A DNA stretch of 64,000 bases from Candidatus Neomarinimicrobium atlanticum (GTDB lineage Bacteria > Fidelibacterota > Marinisomatia > Marinisomatales > Marinisomataceae). The notes below the pieces were generated by a model. The model saw nothing but the letters and a program-made list of their open reading frames with translations, was not told the DNA's origin and did no database searches. Shown here one piece after another: positions 37,332 to 46,741 of this stretch. Each line of letters opens with the position of its first letter. Positions within the stretch are counted from its first letter, which is position 1. The translations under genes and the position numbers were made by a program. The stretch spans positions 21,448 to 85,447 of the forward strand of contig AQSA01000002.1 in NCBI GenBank assembly GCA_000402815.1, in the 5' to 3' direction.

Positions 37332-37985
37332 TTAAGCATCCTCCTCAACGCCAGCCATCTCTCTTTGAAACCAAATTACTAACCCTAAAATAATAAATGC
37401 CCCCGGAGATAAAACTAATAAGCCAATATTTTCATAACCAGCAGCATACCATGAATCAGGAATGCTCCAAAGAACATAACCTGCTCCTCCATCAGGGAGA
37501 GTAATAGTTCCAGCACCAAATAATTCTCTAAAAAATGAGACAATAATTATTATTAGACCATACCCCATACTGTTTCCAACTCCATCTAAAAATGCTTTTG
37601 ATGGACCATTTTTAAGTGCGAAAGCTTCAGCTCTACCCATAATAATACAATTGGTAATTATTAAACCAACAAAAACTGAAAGCTGTTTACTCATATCATA
37701 TAAATAGGCTTTCAACAATTCATCTACGACAGATACTAATGATGCAATCACAGATAACATTATAACAATTCGAACTCTAGCAGGTATATAATTTCTGATT
37801 AAAGACAATATTACATTTGATGATGTAAGAACAAATAAAACTGCGAGAGTCATGATGATAGCTTGGTCTAATCTTATAGTAACTGCTAAAGCAGAACAAA
37901 TACCTAATACCTGGAGAGATATTGGATTATTGACATTTATTGGGTCATTTATAATCTTTTTTGATTCTGTACTAAATAGTTCCAT
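37332..37985 (-). CDS. nqrD: Na+-NQR membrane subunit D
   Basis: This is the 217-residue partner of NqrE, with six membrane segments. It has the paired cysteines of the NqrD/RnfE family in [12 protein letters not shown] and [15 protein letters not shown]. The [11 protein letters not shown] and [20 protein letters not shown] region is NqrD-like. It overlaps nqrC by 14 bp and abuts nqrE. Confidence 0.97.
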   Translation of the reverse strand: MELFSTESKKIINDPINVNNPISLQVLGICSALAVTIRLDQAIIMTLAVLFVLTSSNVILSLIRNYIPARVRIVIMLSVIASLVSVVDELLKAYLYDMSKQLSVFVGLIITNCIIMGRAEAFALKNGPSKAFLDGVGNSMGYGLIIIIVSFFRELFGAGTITLPDGGAGYVLWSIPDSWYAAGYENIGLLVLSPGAFIILGLVIWFQREMAGVEEDA

Positions 37986-38727
37986 AGTCTCTAATTTTAT
38001 TTAATGTTTTTTCATATCTCAATAAATCTTCTAATAAAAAATCAGTTACTCCATCAGCAGTAACTGTTGCTCCAGAAATCCCATCTACTTGGTGAATAGA
38101 AGCATTATTGGAATCAGAATAATCAACTCCACCTTTAATTACTGTAATACTAACAATCTTACCATTTTTATCACGAATTTTTTTTGGTATATATTTCAAT
38201 TCTCCATTAGACTGCTTTTGCGGATGATTGACAAAATTATCTGTAAACCACTTTTTTTCAACTTCTCCACCCAAGCCAGGAGTTTCGCCATGCTTGTAGA
38301 ATTGAATTCCAAGTACAGATTCAGTATCTGGATTTAATGCAATATATCCAAAAATAGTTGACCATAAACCTTTTCCAGCAATAGGCAGTGCTATTCCTTC
38401 AATCTTTTCATTAGAAACTCTCATATAAACTGGTAGAACGTCTTTATTTTTTTCAATATCAACTTCTTCAATATTGCATTCAACAATTTGACCTTGGACA
38501 TCAACACATTTAGCGTCAATATAGTTTTTAAATGTTTGTTCAATACTTTCATTTGTTAAAAGCAAATTTTCATCAAAATTTAATGATCTAAGTATAGTTT
38601 TTTGCACATCTGCTTTAAGATTTTGATCTTGTAAATCTTTCACATTTTCCTTAGTAAAAGACAACATAGTACCTAAAATAATAGTTACGATAAAAACGAA
38701 TCCAAGAGTATAATTATTGCTATACAT
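37972..38727 (-). CDS. nqrC: Na+-NQR subunit C
   Basis: NqrC carries a covalently bound FMN in the periplasm. The 251-residue protein has one N-terminal membrane segment (residues 7-24) and the FMN-binding domain. The acceptor is Thr221 in DGISGATVT, the ApbE target motif (SGAT). It overlaps nqrB by 8 bp and nqrD by 14 bp. Confidence 0.97.
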   Translation of the reverse strand: MYSNNYTLGFVFIVTIILGTMLSFTKENVKDLQDQNLKADVQKTILRSLNFDENLLLTNESIEQTFKNYIDAKCVDVQGQIVECNIEEVDIEKNKDVLPVYMRVSNEKIEGIALPIAGKGLWSTIFGYIALNPDTESVLGIQFYKHGETPGLGGEVEKKWFTDNFVNHPQKQSNGELKYIPKKIRDKNGKIVSITVIKGGVDYSDSNNASIHQVDGISGATVTADGVTDFLLEDLLRYEKTLNKIRDYGTI

Positions 38728-39925
38728 TTCTATTTAATCTCATTTTAATATTTGACTGAACAACATAATAATCTATTAGCGGAGCAAACATATTCATAAT
38801 TAAAATTGCTAAAAAAACACCTTCTGGATAAGCGGGATTAATAGAGCGAATAATAACAGTTAAAACTCCAATTAAGAATCCATAAATCCATCTACCAGTA
38901 TTTGTATGTGATGATGTAACTGGTTCGGTAGCCATAAATACTGTTCCAAATAAAAAACTGCCAATTAAAATATGCTGTAGAGGTGTAATAGTTAACATAG
39001 CATTTGGAGTTCCACCGGATTGTAAAATACCATCTACAGTTAGATAGCTTAACAAATTAAACAGTACAGAAGTAAAAACTAGTCCAAAAACACATGAAAC
39101 CATAATTCTCCATGAAGCAATTCCACAATAAATAAGGAAAATTGCACCTAATAAAATTAATAATTTATTTGTCTCTCCAATTGATCCAGGAATTAATCCC
39201 CAAAACATATTCGTTAAGGAATAATCAAATTGAGTTGAAGCAGCAAATAAATTTGAAGCGGTATCATACTCAACAGGGTTAGCTGGAATAGCTAATGCTG
39301 TTGCACCACTATAGCCATCAGGACCTACCGCCCAAACCTTATCTCCTGAAATCTTGGTTGGAAAAGCAAAATACATAAATGCCCTAGCAGTTAAAGCTGG
39401 ATTAAAAACATTTGTACCAACACCGCCAAAAATTTCTTTTCCTATAATAATACCAAAGCTTGTTCCCATAAAAACTTGCCATAATGGTACATCTGGTGGC
39501 ATAGTTAGTGGAATGAGTGCACAAGATACAAGAAAGCCTTCATTTATTTCATGCTTTCTAATTATTGCAAAAGAGATTTCACAAATTGCTCCTGCTATAA
39601 AAGTAATAATTAAAATTGGTAAGACATATGTCATCCCAATAATAAAATCATTCATAACAGAACTAGAAATGCCCATAGCTTCAGAATATAAATATCCAAT
39701 ATTGTAGGCACCAAATAAATAACATGGTATTAAAGCAATAACAACAAAAAACATTGTTCTTTTGATGTCCATATTATCTCTAATATGAGGACCAGACTTA
39801 TTTTGAGAGTCTGTTGAAAATAATATAGTATCGGTTGCTTCCCATAAAGGGTATGCAAAAGATAATGGTTTACCTTCATCAAAAAGCTTACCAGATTCTG
39901 CTAATATTTTTTTTAAAAAATTCAT
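38720..39925 (-). CDS. nqrB: Na+-NQR membrane subunit B
   Basis: The 401-residue protein has about ten membrane segments. It carries a covalent FMN on a threonine (Thr209, in GYSGATALA) and a riboflavin site, and forms much of the Na+ path and the quinone site. Other family segments are VGTNVFNPALTARAFMYFAF and MATEPVTSSHTNTGRWIYG. It lies 1 bp downstream of nqrA. Confidence 0.97.
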   Translation of the reverse strand: MNFLKKILAESGKLFDEGKPLSFAYPLWEATDTILFSTDSQNKSGPHIRDNMDIKRTMFFVVIALIPCYLFGAYNIGYLYSEAMGISSSVMNDFIIGMTYVLPILIITFIAGAICEISFAIIRKHEINEGFLVSCALIPLTMPPDVPLWQVFMGTSFGIIIGKEIFGGVGTNVFNPALTARAFMYFAFPTKISGDKVWAVGPDGYSGATALAIPANPVEYDTASNLFAASTQFDYSLTNMFWGLIPGSIGETNKLLILLGAIFLIYCGIASWRIMVSCVFGLVFTSVLFNLLSYLTVDGILQSGGTPNAMLTITPLQHILIGSFLFGTVFMATEPVTSSHTNTGRWIYGFLIGVLTVIIRSINPAYPEGVFLAILIMNMFAPLIDYYVVQSNIKMRLNRNV

Positions 39926-39926
39926 C

Positions 39927-41264
39927 TTATTTATCGAAATAGACTGTGTCTAATCCTTTTCTAATTATTGCACCTACATCTGTTTTGCTAGGACATACAA
40001 ATGAGCATAATGCTACATCTTCTTCGTCGCATTCATAAATACCTAATTGCTCCATTTCTTCAAAGTCATTTGCTTCAATACTGCGAGCTAAAGCATTAAT
40101 ATAAATATCCATTGGAAATACCTTTTCCCAAGCCTCTATAGGAACAAAAGCTCTATGACTACCATTTTGAAGAGTAGTAAAGCTATAAGGAGATTTATTA
40201 CCTCCCAAGTAAGCATTAAATACACTATACTTTGAAGATCCTCCAGGATGCAGCCAACCTATAAACGATCTATCAAAAGATTCTTCGATCACAGAAATTG
40301 AAGAGTGATAAAATCCTAAATATCCATTCATCATAGATTCTTTTCCTGTTAATACATCTCCAGAAATAATTCTAGCCTTATCTGTACTTAAATTTCCTTT
40401 ACAGTGAGATTCCAAAGACGCACCAATTCTTGATTTGAAATAAGAAGGATTTTTTACAATCGGACCACTTAAATTAATAATCATTGTTGGATCAAATATT
40501 CCATCAGAAAATAACTTGCCTAGTATAGGAAGATGGTGTCCTTGAACAGTCCAAACAATATCTTTGCTACTGATAGGACTGATATGATTAAGAATAACTC
40601 CTACATTACCGGCTGGATGAGGTCCTTCTACTTCAACAATATCAATAAAATCTAAATCAGATAAATAGTTGAATTCTCCAGGTCTTACAGCAACAAAAAG
40701 CTTTCCTTCTGTTAATTTTTTTAAATTTATAAGAGCGCTAATAATAGAATCTTTATTTGATGCCAATGTAAAATTATAATCAACTGATAAAGGAGCTGTA
40801 TTTGCTAAACTAACTATAATAGATTTTGGATTATCTGAAGGATTTGCAACCTTATTAAATGGTCTTTGCGTAATGAAGGGCCACATATTTTTTTCTAATA
40901 AATAATTAACTACATCATCTTTATTTGATAGTTTCTTATCCTTGCCGCTAGAATTATCATTTTCAATCTGAGGATCAACATTAAAAATGATTTCTTTTAC
41001 AGCTCTTCTTTCACCATAAATAATTTTTGAAATTGTACCTGATGCGATTGCAGGCCACTTAATTTCAGGATTGAGCTTATCAAAAAATATAGGGTCTCCT
41101 AATTTTACAGAATCATTTTCTTTAACTAATAACTTAGGTTTGATGTATCTAAAATTTTCAGGAGAAAGAGATACTGTAGTATTTTTTTGAGGTGCTAAAA
41201 TTTCACCGGAGGCAGCTCCAGCAATATTAATGTTATGGCCTTTTTTAACTTTTATTTTCAACAT
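39927..41264 (-). CDS. nqrA: Na+-NQR subunit A
   Basis: NqrA is the cytoplasmic quinone-side subunit. The 445-residue protein has the expected segments PKLLVKENDSVKLGDPIFFD, VQGHHLPILGKLF and PGGSSKYSVFNAYLGG, and is as long as Vibrio NqrA. It is the first gene of nqrABCDEF-apbE. The 97-bp gap upstream is the best place for the operon promoter, but I could not identify one with confidence. Confidence 0.97.
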   Translation of the reverse strand: MLKIKVKKGHNINIAGAASGEILAPQKNTTVSLSPENFRYIKPKLLVKENDSVKLGDPIFFDKLNPEIKWPAIASGTISKIIYGERRAVKEIIFNVDPQIENDNSSGKDKKLSNKDDVVNYLLEKNMWPFITQRPFNKVANPSDNPKSIIVSLANTAPLSVDYNFTLASNKDSIISALINLKKLTEGKLFVAVRPGEFNYLSDLDFIDIVEVEGPHPAGNVGVILNHISPISSKDIVWTVQGHHLPILGKLFSDGIFDPTMIINLSGPIVKNPSYFKSRIGASLESHCKGNLSTDKARIISGDVLTGKESMMNGYLGFYHSSISVIEESFDRSFIGWLHPGGSSKYSVFNAYLGGNKSPYSFTTLQNGSHRAFVPIEAWEKVFPMDIYINALARSIEANDFEEMEQLGIYECDEEDVALCSFVCPSKTDVGAIIRKGLDTVYFDK

Positions 41265-41361
41265 AAATTTAGGTGCTTAGTTTCACCCTTATTTTAGACA
41301 TGAGAAAGTAATAAAAAAGTTGATGGAGTTCTAGATAATATTGAAAGAAATAGAAAAAAAA

Positions 41362-42570
41362 TTATTTTTTAGCTTTCCATTCAAAATAATTTCCATCATA
41401 AGACACTTTTTCTTGCCATTCTTTTACTTTGCTATCTATCGTATTGATTGTATCGGAACTTACATCTTGCAATAAATCAATTGTTAAATCTCCAACTGTT
41501 TTTGCGCTAACTCTAGAAGCCTTTATATTACCTTTTCCAGTTACAGCATTTCCCATTCCATGAACTTTATCTAGTTCATCAAATTTTCCGGATTCTTGAT
41601 CCACAATATTGTATGTAGAGCCATCCATAGGTACTCCCTCAATTGGTTCTGGCAAACTACCAATCGAACTAATTATGATACTTCCTTTTAAAATATCTTC
41701 AGAACCTTGTATAGCAACTGGCTTTCCATCTACAATTTCATTCTTTATAATTGTGAGACCCTCTAAATTATCATCAATAATATGTAATCCTGTTGGCTGC
41801 GTACACTCTGCAACTTTAAATAGAAACTTATCTTGCATATTCTTAAGGACTTTTCTACGCGCTAACTTACGCTTTGCAACCATATCAGAATCCGAATTAT
41901 CAGGAATAGTTGTTAAGGGCATATTCTCAACATCTCTTCTATAAACAAGAGTGGCTCCATTAATGCCTAATGAATCATAGTCAATATCATGCATTTCTAA
42001 GTACTTTGAAATACCTTTATGCTCCATTGTTACAATATCGAAGCCTTCAATCTTAGATTCAACTTTCTGCCTTACTAGCTCTAATTGTATAATTTTACAT
42101 ACATCAATAGATGCTAGCCCACCACCAACCACCAATGCATCATCTTTCACATCTATTGAAATTCCCTTGTAGCTAGATTCATGATAATGGTTAAACCAGT
42201 AAACAAATGGATTTTGATAATAAAAATTTGAAAACTTTTCAATTTCGGTGAACGGAAACGATCTGTCTTTCCATGCACCATTTGCAAAGTAAATACAGCT
42301 CCAATCTATTTGATATATATCTTTAAAATTTAAATCTTCACCTAACCTGGTAAGGGGAACAAAGTCTACCAATTCATGAGACATGATATCATCTATCTTA
42401 AGATATTCTTTAGTGCGTTGTTTGTCATGCCATCTTGGAAGTCCATCTTCAATTTTTCCATATGGCATATGATTTTGATCAATAACTACACAACGAACTC
42501 CCTCTGCTGTCAATTTTTGTGCAGCAGTTGAACCTGATACCGCACCTCCTATAATTAATACTGCCTTCAT
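41362..42570 (-). CDS. FAD/NAD(P)-dependent oxidoreductase related to adrenodoxin-type ferredoxin reductases
   Basis: A 402-residue flavoprotein. The first dinucleotide site is IIGGAVSGSTAAQKL (residues 6-20), with an Ala-Val pair in the glycine loop. The segment MPYGKIEDGLPRWHDKQ corresponds to the PYGLVRYGVAPDH stretch of adrenodoxin and FprA reductases. The second site is VVGGGLASIDVCKI (about residues 145-158). It probably moves electrons between NAD(P)H and a ferredoxin or small dehydrogenase, but the partner is not visible. It lies upstream of the nqr operon on the same strand and diverges from the proline dehydrogenase gene with a 47-bp gap. Confidence 0.7.
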   Translation of the reverse strand: MKAVLIIGGAVSGSTAAQKLTAEGVRCVVIDQNHMPYGKIEDGLPRWHDKQRTKEYLKIDDIMSHELVDFVPLTRLGEDLNFKDIYQIDWSCIYFANGAWKDRSFPFTEIEKFSNFYYQNPFVYWFNHYHESSYKGISIDVKDDALVVGGGLASIDVCKIIQLELVRQKVESKIEGFDIVTMEHKGISKYLEMHDIDYDSLGINGATLVYRRDVENMPLTTIPDNSDSDMVAKRKLARRKVLKNMQDKFLFKVAECTQPTGLHIIDDNLEGLTIIKNEIVDGKPVAIQGSEDILKGSIIISSIGSLPEPIEGVPMDGSTYNIVDQESGKFDELDKVHGMGNAVTGKGNIKASRVSAKTVGDLTIDLLQDVSSDTINTIDSKVKEWQEKVSYDGNYFEWKAKK

Positions 42571-42617
42571 TTTAATACTGCTTTCATTAATTTGTTTATT
42601 TCTTAAATTTATCCGGT

Positions 42618-43529
42618 ATGAAATTAATAAATTATTTGATAATTCAAATCATTCCTTTTTTGCCAAAGGTTTTTGTTCGTCTTGTGGCTTCTCCTTATAT
42701 CGCAGGTATCACCGATGATGAAATGTTAGTTAATGTGCAAAAGCTAAATAACAAAGGGTATGAGGTAGCCATTGATATTTTGGGAGAACATGTTACAACT
42801 CAAGAAGAAGCTACAGAAATTACTGAGCGCTATGCGAATTTATATGACAGAATTTCATCTAAGCAACTAGATGCAAATCTATCTATTAAGTTAAGCCATA
42901 TTGGTCAAGATTTAGGCTATGATGTTGTCAAAAGCAATCTAATGATTTTGGTAAATGCAGCTAAAAAACACAACAATTTTTTACGCCTAGATATGGAAAA
43001 CTCTCCATATACATCAGAAACAATTAATTTATATAAAAAGGCGTTTGAAAATTATTCTAATGTTGGGATAGTACTACAAGCTTATATGCATAGATCAAAA
43101 GATGATTTAGATAAACTAGCTAATGAAAAGTTTAATGTTAGGATTTGTAAAGGAATATATATTGAAAGCGAAGATATAGCTTATAGAGATTACCAGAAAA
43201 TAAGAGATAATTATATTATCTTAACTAAGGAAGCACTCATAAAAGGTGCATATGTAGGCATTGCTACTCATGATGAATATTTAATTGACAAACTTTATTT
43301 GTGGATCAAAGAAAATCAAATTCCCACTACTCAATATGAATTCCAAATACTACATGGAGTACCAATGGAAAAAAAGCTTCAGCAATTAATTAAAGAAGGT
43401 AATAAGGTGCGTGTTTATGTTCCTTATGGAGATAATTGGTACGATTATTCTGTTAGACGACTAAAAGAGAATCCAAAAATGGCAGGATATATTATTAAAA
43501 ATATTTTTATTAAAATTCTAGGTAGATAG
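42618..43529 (+). CDS. Proline dehydrogenase (monofunctional PRODH)
   Basis: PRODH oxidises proline to pyrroline-5-carboxylate and passes electrons to quinone via FAD. The 303-residue protein has the barrel motifs FLRLDMENSPYT, VRICKGIYIE, YEFQILHGVP and the C-terminal RVYVPYGDNWYDYSVRRL with the substrate-binding Arg pair. It lacks the P5C dehydrogenase half of PutA, and no separate P5C dehydrogenase gene is in the window. It is one of only three plus-strand genes. A palindrome at its stop codon probably ends transcription. Confidence 0.93.
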   Translation: MKLINYLIIQIIPFLPKVFVRLVASPYIAGITDDEMLVNVQKLNNKGYEVAIDILGEHVTTQEEATEITERYANLYDRISSKQLDANLSIKLSHIGQDLGYDVVKSNLMILVNAAKKHNNFLRLDMENSPYTSETINLYKKAFENYSNVGIVLQAYMHRSKDDLDKLANEKFNVRICKGIYIESEDIAYRDYQKIRDNYIILTKEALIKGAYVGIATHDEYLIDKLYLWIKENQIPTTQYEFQILHGVPMEKKLQQLIKEGNKVRVYVPYGDNWYDYSVRRLKENPKMAGYIIKNIFIKILGR

Positions 43530-43543
43530 ATAATTATCTATCT
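43524..43543. terminator. Bidirectional palindromic terminator between convergent genes
   Basis: AGATAGATAA followed directly by TTATCTATCT is a perfect 20-bp palindrome that covers the stop codon of the proline dehydrogenase gene and the 3' end of the convergent hydrolase gene. A T-run (TTTTTC) follows on the plus strand, as in rho-independent terminators. The stem is AU-rich with few GC pairs, so it may be weak. Confidence 0.6.
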
Positions 43544-44019
43544 TTTTCTCTATACCAAAAAAGTAAAATAATACCCGCTAAGTTTGGAAACCATACTTCA
43601 GGACTTGACCAAGAAATTCCGCTTAGTGAATAATCTGAAATAGGCCAAAATAATTTTACTGGGAAAAAATCTTTAGTATGAAATGGAAAGTCTAATAATA
43701 TATGAAAAGGCCAGGCTAGCATTGGCCAAACAAAATTTTTATTCAGAAAGTAAACAATAGCAATACAAGTAAAAGCAGTAATGAAGCTATGTGAAAGATT
43801 ATCCATAAAAAATAACCAATCAGGGTATGGTGCTAGTTGAGATAAACTCTCCAAAGTTGGAGCTCCACCGTAACTTAGTGTTCCATTAAAGAATTTAACG
43901 ACAAATAAAGCTCCAAAAGAAACTAGATCTGGCATTACTCCAAAAAAAACTGCTAACCATTTGTGGCCTCGATAGCCAAATAGCCCTCCACCCCAGAATG
44001 CGTGACTAAATGTATCCAT
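43534..44019 (-). CDS. YdjM/DUF457-type membrane-bound metal-dependent hydrolase
   Basis: A 161-residue membrane protein with the histidine/aspartate pattern of the YdjM (LexA-regulated, DUF457) family: MDTFSHAFWGG (His6), FGVMPDL (Asp31), NLSHSF (His77) and HILLDFPFH (His106, Asp110, His114). Four membrane segments are predicted. The substrate is not known for the family; phospholipid or nucleotide hydrolysis has been suggested. It starts 8 bp after the C1 peptidase gene. Confidence 0.75.
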   Translation of the reverse strand: MDTFSHAFWGGGLFGYRGHKWLAVFFGVMPDLVSFGALFVVKFFNGTLSYGGAPTLESLSQLAPYPDWLFFMDNLSHSFITAFTCIAIVYFLNKNFVWPMLAWPFHILLDFPFHTKDFFPVKLFWPISDYSLSGISWSSPEVWFPNLAGIILLFWYREKDR

Positions 44020-44027
44020 TTCTTAAA

Positions 44028-45371
44028 TTATTTTGCTAAGGAACCCATAGGATCCCAAGGTTTTAACGGGATAGCTTCTTCGTTTTTATAAAGGTTATAT
44101 AAATCATCAGATAGATAGTCTTTATGTACAACAACTTCATAATTATATTCATCAAACCATTGGTCTGACATTATATGGTAGCCTTTGTCTCCAACTTTAT
44201 TACCCCAACTATTCTCTACTCGCCACTTAATAGGTTTATCATTCGAATCTAGGTCTACTCCAGTAAAAAGCATTGCATGAGTCATTTGACTTTCTCCATA
44301 TTGTAAGCGATCTGCTTTGTTCATAGAAAAGTTTGATTGATAAAAAGAATTAAAGTCAAATAAATCCATATCCATGACTCCTAATTTTCTATCAAAATGC
44401 TTACCGACATCGCAACCAAACCATACAGGGTGATCGTCTTTGATAGAGCTTGCTGATGCAGCTTTCATTTCTTCGCTAGTAACGTTGAGATATCGTACAG
44501 GGTTTCCTTCTACTACGTTTCCAAGCGCTTCAACAGTATAAACTTTCCTATACTCTTTGTCTTCCATAGGACAATTTATAAGACATACATATTCATCAAG
44601 GTTTAATCCAACGTGATTATCAAAAAAAGATTTTGGAGTTAGATTTTCAAAGCTAATGAAATTCTTCTTTTTGTCATATGCTTGCCAATTAAATGATGTT
44701 GGAGGTGTTCCAATATGCATTGTTAGCATCTTATATATCTGTTCAAGCATATCAGTTTTAATAGATTCTAAATCGTCTCCTGAAATACCTTTACTAATAT
44801 TTAGTCGTAAGTCTTTAGCATTCTCACGAAGTTTTCGAGCTATCATTCGATTCATCGTAGATGACTGGCTTGAAGAAAATGATTCTGACATTTCTGATTG
44901 TGGAATAACACCATACTTATCAATTAAACTAACCCACATATCCCATTGTCCCCCATCTTCAATTGGATTTGAAAGAAGGTGCATCACAATTCTACTATTC
45001 CAATCTTCAGCTGCAGAATCTATAATACATTCTAAGAAATAATTTGCTTTCTCTAGCTTATCCCAAAACATAAAATAACTTTGTGAAAATTCAAAGTTCT
45101 TCAAATTATGTTTTCTACCAATATAAAATCTAAATAAATTTAATCCAGCAAATCCCCAACATCTTCCACTAGATTTTTGATTAGTAACTGTCATTTCACC
45201 TTTGACAACATTTGAAAAAGAATGGTTAATACTTCTGTAGCGATCCCAGTTCATTGTTAGGTCGCTTAAATCTGTGCGAATCATTGCATTTCTTACGACT
45301 TTGACATGATGATCTGATTCATGTTTTTTTTGAAATTTCTCTATTGTTTTTAATGAAATTGAATTAGCCAT
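44028..45371 (-). CDS. Bleomycin hydrolase-type aminopeptidase (peptidase family C1B)
   Basis: A 447-residue cysteine peptidase. The catalytic Cys71 is in NQKSSGRCWGFAGLNLFR, the His is in MTHAMLFTGVD near residue 365 and the Asn is in VENSWG near residue 386. The spacing and length match PepC and bleomycin hydrolase, which form self-compartmentalised hexamers that trim peptides in the cytoplasm. No signal peptide is present. It lies upstream of the YdjM-like gene; AAAGGA precedes the start. Confidence 0.93.
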   Translation of the reverse strand: MANSISLKTIEKFQKKHESDHHVKVVRNAMIRTDLSDLTMNWDRYRSINHSFSNVVKGEMTVTNQKSSGRCWGFAGLNLFRFYIGRKHNLKNFEFSQSYFMFWDKLEKANYFLECIIDSAAEDWNSRIVMHLLSNPIEDGGQWDMWVSLIDKYGVIPQSEMSESFSSSQSSTMNRMIARKLRENAKDLRLNISKGISGDDLESIKTDMLEQIYKMLTMHIGTPPTSFNWQAYDKKKNFISFENLTPKSFFDNHVGLNLDEYVCLINCPMEDKEYRKVYTVEALGNVVEGNPVRYLNVTSEEMKAASASSIKDDHPVWFGCDVGKHFDRKLGVMDMDLFDFNSFYQSNFSMNKADRLQYGESQMTHAMLFTGVDLDSNDKPIKWRVENSWGNKVGDKGYHIMSDQWFDEYNYEVVVHKDYLSDDLYNLYKNEEAIPLKPWDPMGSLAK

Positions 45372-45445
45372 TTTTTATCCTTTTTAAATTTAGTTATCAA
45401 TTTTTATTGCAAAATAATTCTATAATGATATTTAAATCTGCTCTT

Positions 45446-46312
45446 TTATGACCCTCTTTTTCCCCAAACCATCTTTGTTTTAAGTGTCTGATAATAGTCA
45501 TAGTCTTCAAAAGTAATAAATTTCACGTGGTGTTTTGCTTGTGAAATTTTTACCGTTGAATCGTTAGTAAAATTTTCAATATTTTGGCCATCAGAAATTA
45601 ACTTTAGCTCCTTCTCTGAATCACCGTTAAATCTAAATTCTATATCAACATCAGCTGGTAAAACTAAAGGTCGTGATGTTAGAGAGTGCGGAGCAATTGG
45701 AGTCACTATAATAGAAAATACATCGGGCTGGACAATTGGGCCTCCAGAAGATAAAGAGTATGCAGTTGATCCAGTAGGAGTGCTAATAATAATACCATCT
45801 GATTTGTAATCACTTACATGTTTTCCATCAATATACAAAGATAGAGAAGTTACTCTATAAGCTATTTCATTTTGGACAACAAAATCGTTAATCGCAAAAT
45901 GAGATTTATTACTATTGGAAATTTTGGCATCTAGAACCAATCTTTCTTGAGTAGTAGATTCACCAACTTTAATCATATTTAACTTTTCAGTTAATTCTTT
46001 GGGTGTTATCTGTGCGAGGAATCCCAACCCTCCAATATGAACTCCTAAAACTGGCACAGTAGGGTTACTAAAAATTCTTACGCCTGCAATTAATGTACCA
46101 TCACCACCTAAGCATAATAAAAAATCCACATCTGGCGGGACATTAGAGTGGTAAAAATTAGAGTGATTTGAAGCAATTTTTAGGTGCTTTAGGCTATCGG
46201 GTAAAAATAAATTAATATTATTATCTTTTGCCCATAGCATAACTTCATGGACCAATCCTGGAACTTCTTTTTTTCCAGGATTTGCCCAAATAGCAAAACT
46301 TTTCGGTTTCAT
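45446..46312 (-). CDS. nadK: NAD kinase
   Basis: NAD kinase phosphorylates NAD+ to NADP+. The 288-residue protein has the GGDG motif (residues 69-72, LCLGGDGTLIAGVR), the NDFVVQNE segment, SDGIIISTPTGSTAYSLSSGG and the C-terminal VTPIAPHSLTSRPLVLP motif. All are diagnostic. It lies 9 bp downstream of the small AURKAIP1/COX24 gene. The 74 bp to the next gene hold no other feature that I can support. Confidence 0.97.
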   Translation of the reverse strand: MKPKSFAIWANPGKKEVPGLVHEVMLWAKDNNINLFLPDSLKHLKIASNHSNFYHSNVPPDVDFLLCLGGDGTLIAGVRIFSNPTVPVLGVHIGGLGFLAQITPKELTEKLNMIKVGESTTQERLVLDAKISNSNKSHFAINDFVVQNEIAYRVTSLSLYIDGKHVSDYKSDGIIISTPTGSTAYSLSSGGPIVQPDVFSIIVTPIAPHSLTSRPLVLPADVDIEFRFNGDSEKELKLISDGQNIENFTNDSTVKISQAKHHVKFITFEDYDYYQTLKTKMVWGKRGS

Positions 46313-46321
46313 CTTAGTTAT

Positions 46322-46414
46322 CTATTTTTTCTTTTTATGTCTGTCTGCACGTAAACGTTTTTTACGTTTATGTGTATTCATTTTTCTTTTTTTTCTTTTT
46401 TTACCGCAAGGCAT
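46322..46414 (-). CDS. AURKAIP1/COX24 (DUF1713) domain microprotein, mS38-like
   Basis: The frame encodes 30 residues, MPCGKKRKKRKMNTHKRKKR followed by LRADRHKKKK, of which more than half are Lys or Arg. This is the pattern of the COX24/AURKAIP1 family, whose mitochondrial member is a small-subunit ribosomal protein (mS38). Very similar microproteins occur in Bacteroidota and relatives. It probably binds rRNA. It starts 13 bp after the HU-like gene and ends 9 bp before nadK. Confidence 0.85.
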   Translation of the reverse strand: MPCGKKRKKRKMNTHKRKKRLRADRHKKKK

Positions 46415-46427
46415 CAAGTGCTCCTAT

Positions 46428-46718
46428 TTAATAATCTATTAATTCATCATTTACAGTTGTCTTCATTAATTTAGAAGGCTTAAAAACAGGTACATATCTT
46501 TCTGGTAAATAAACCGGATCTCCTGTCTTTGGATTTCGTGCTTTCTTTGGCAATCTATGCTTTACAGCAAATGTACCAAACCCTCTTAATTCAATTTTTT
46601 CATTTTTACTCAATGTCGTAATAATTTCTTTGAAAGATGTATTAATAACAGCTTCCACTTCTAGTTTAGTTAATCCCGTTTTCTTTGAAACGCTATCTAC
46701 TATATCTTGTTTAATCAT
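46428..46718 (-). CDS. HU/IHF-family DNA-binding protein
   Basis: A 96-residue DNA-bending protein. The N-terminal helices include LTKLEVEAVINTSFKEIITT, the core has IELRGFGTFAVKHR, and the beta-arm reads ARNPKTGDPVYLPERYVPVF with Asn-Pro at the expected intercalation point. The sequence is closer to HU/IHF-alpha-like proteins of FCB bacteria than to classical HU, and it may work as a homodimer. It follows mltD by 23 bp. Confidence 0.95.
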   Translation of the reverse strand: MIKQDIVDSVSKKTGLTKLEVEAVINTSFKEIITTLSKNEKIELRGFGTFAVKHRLPKKARNPKTGDPVYLPERYVPVFKPSKLMKTTVNDELIDY

Positions 46719-46741
46719 AATAATAATTCTCCATCAAATTT

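Noticed and set aside
34485..41264. RNF complex instead of Na+-NQR.
   Set aside because: NqrA, NqrC/NqrB SGAT sites and a single-chain NqrF with 2Fe-2S and FAD domains are present; RnfB and RnfC types are not.
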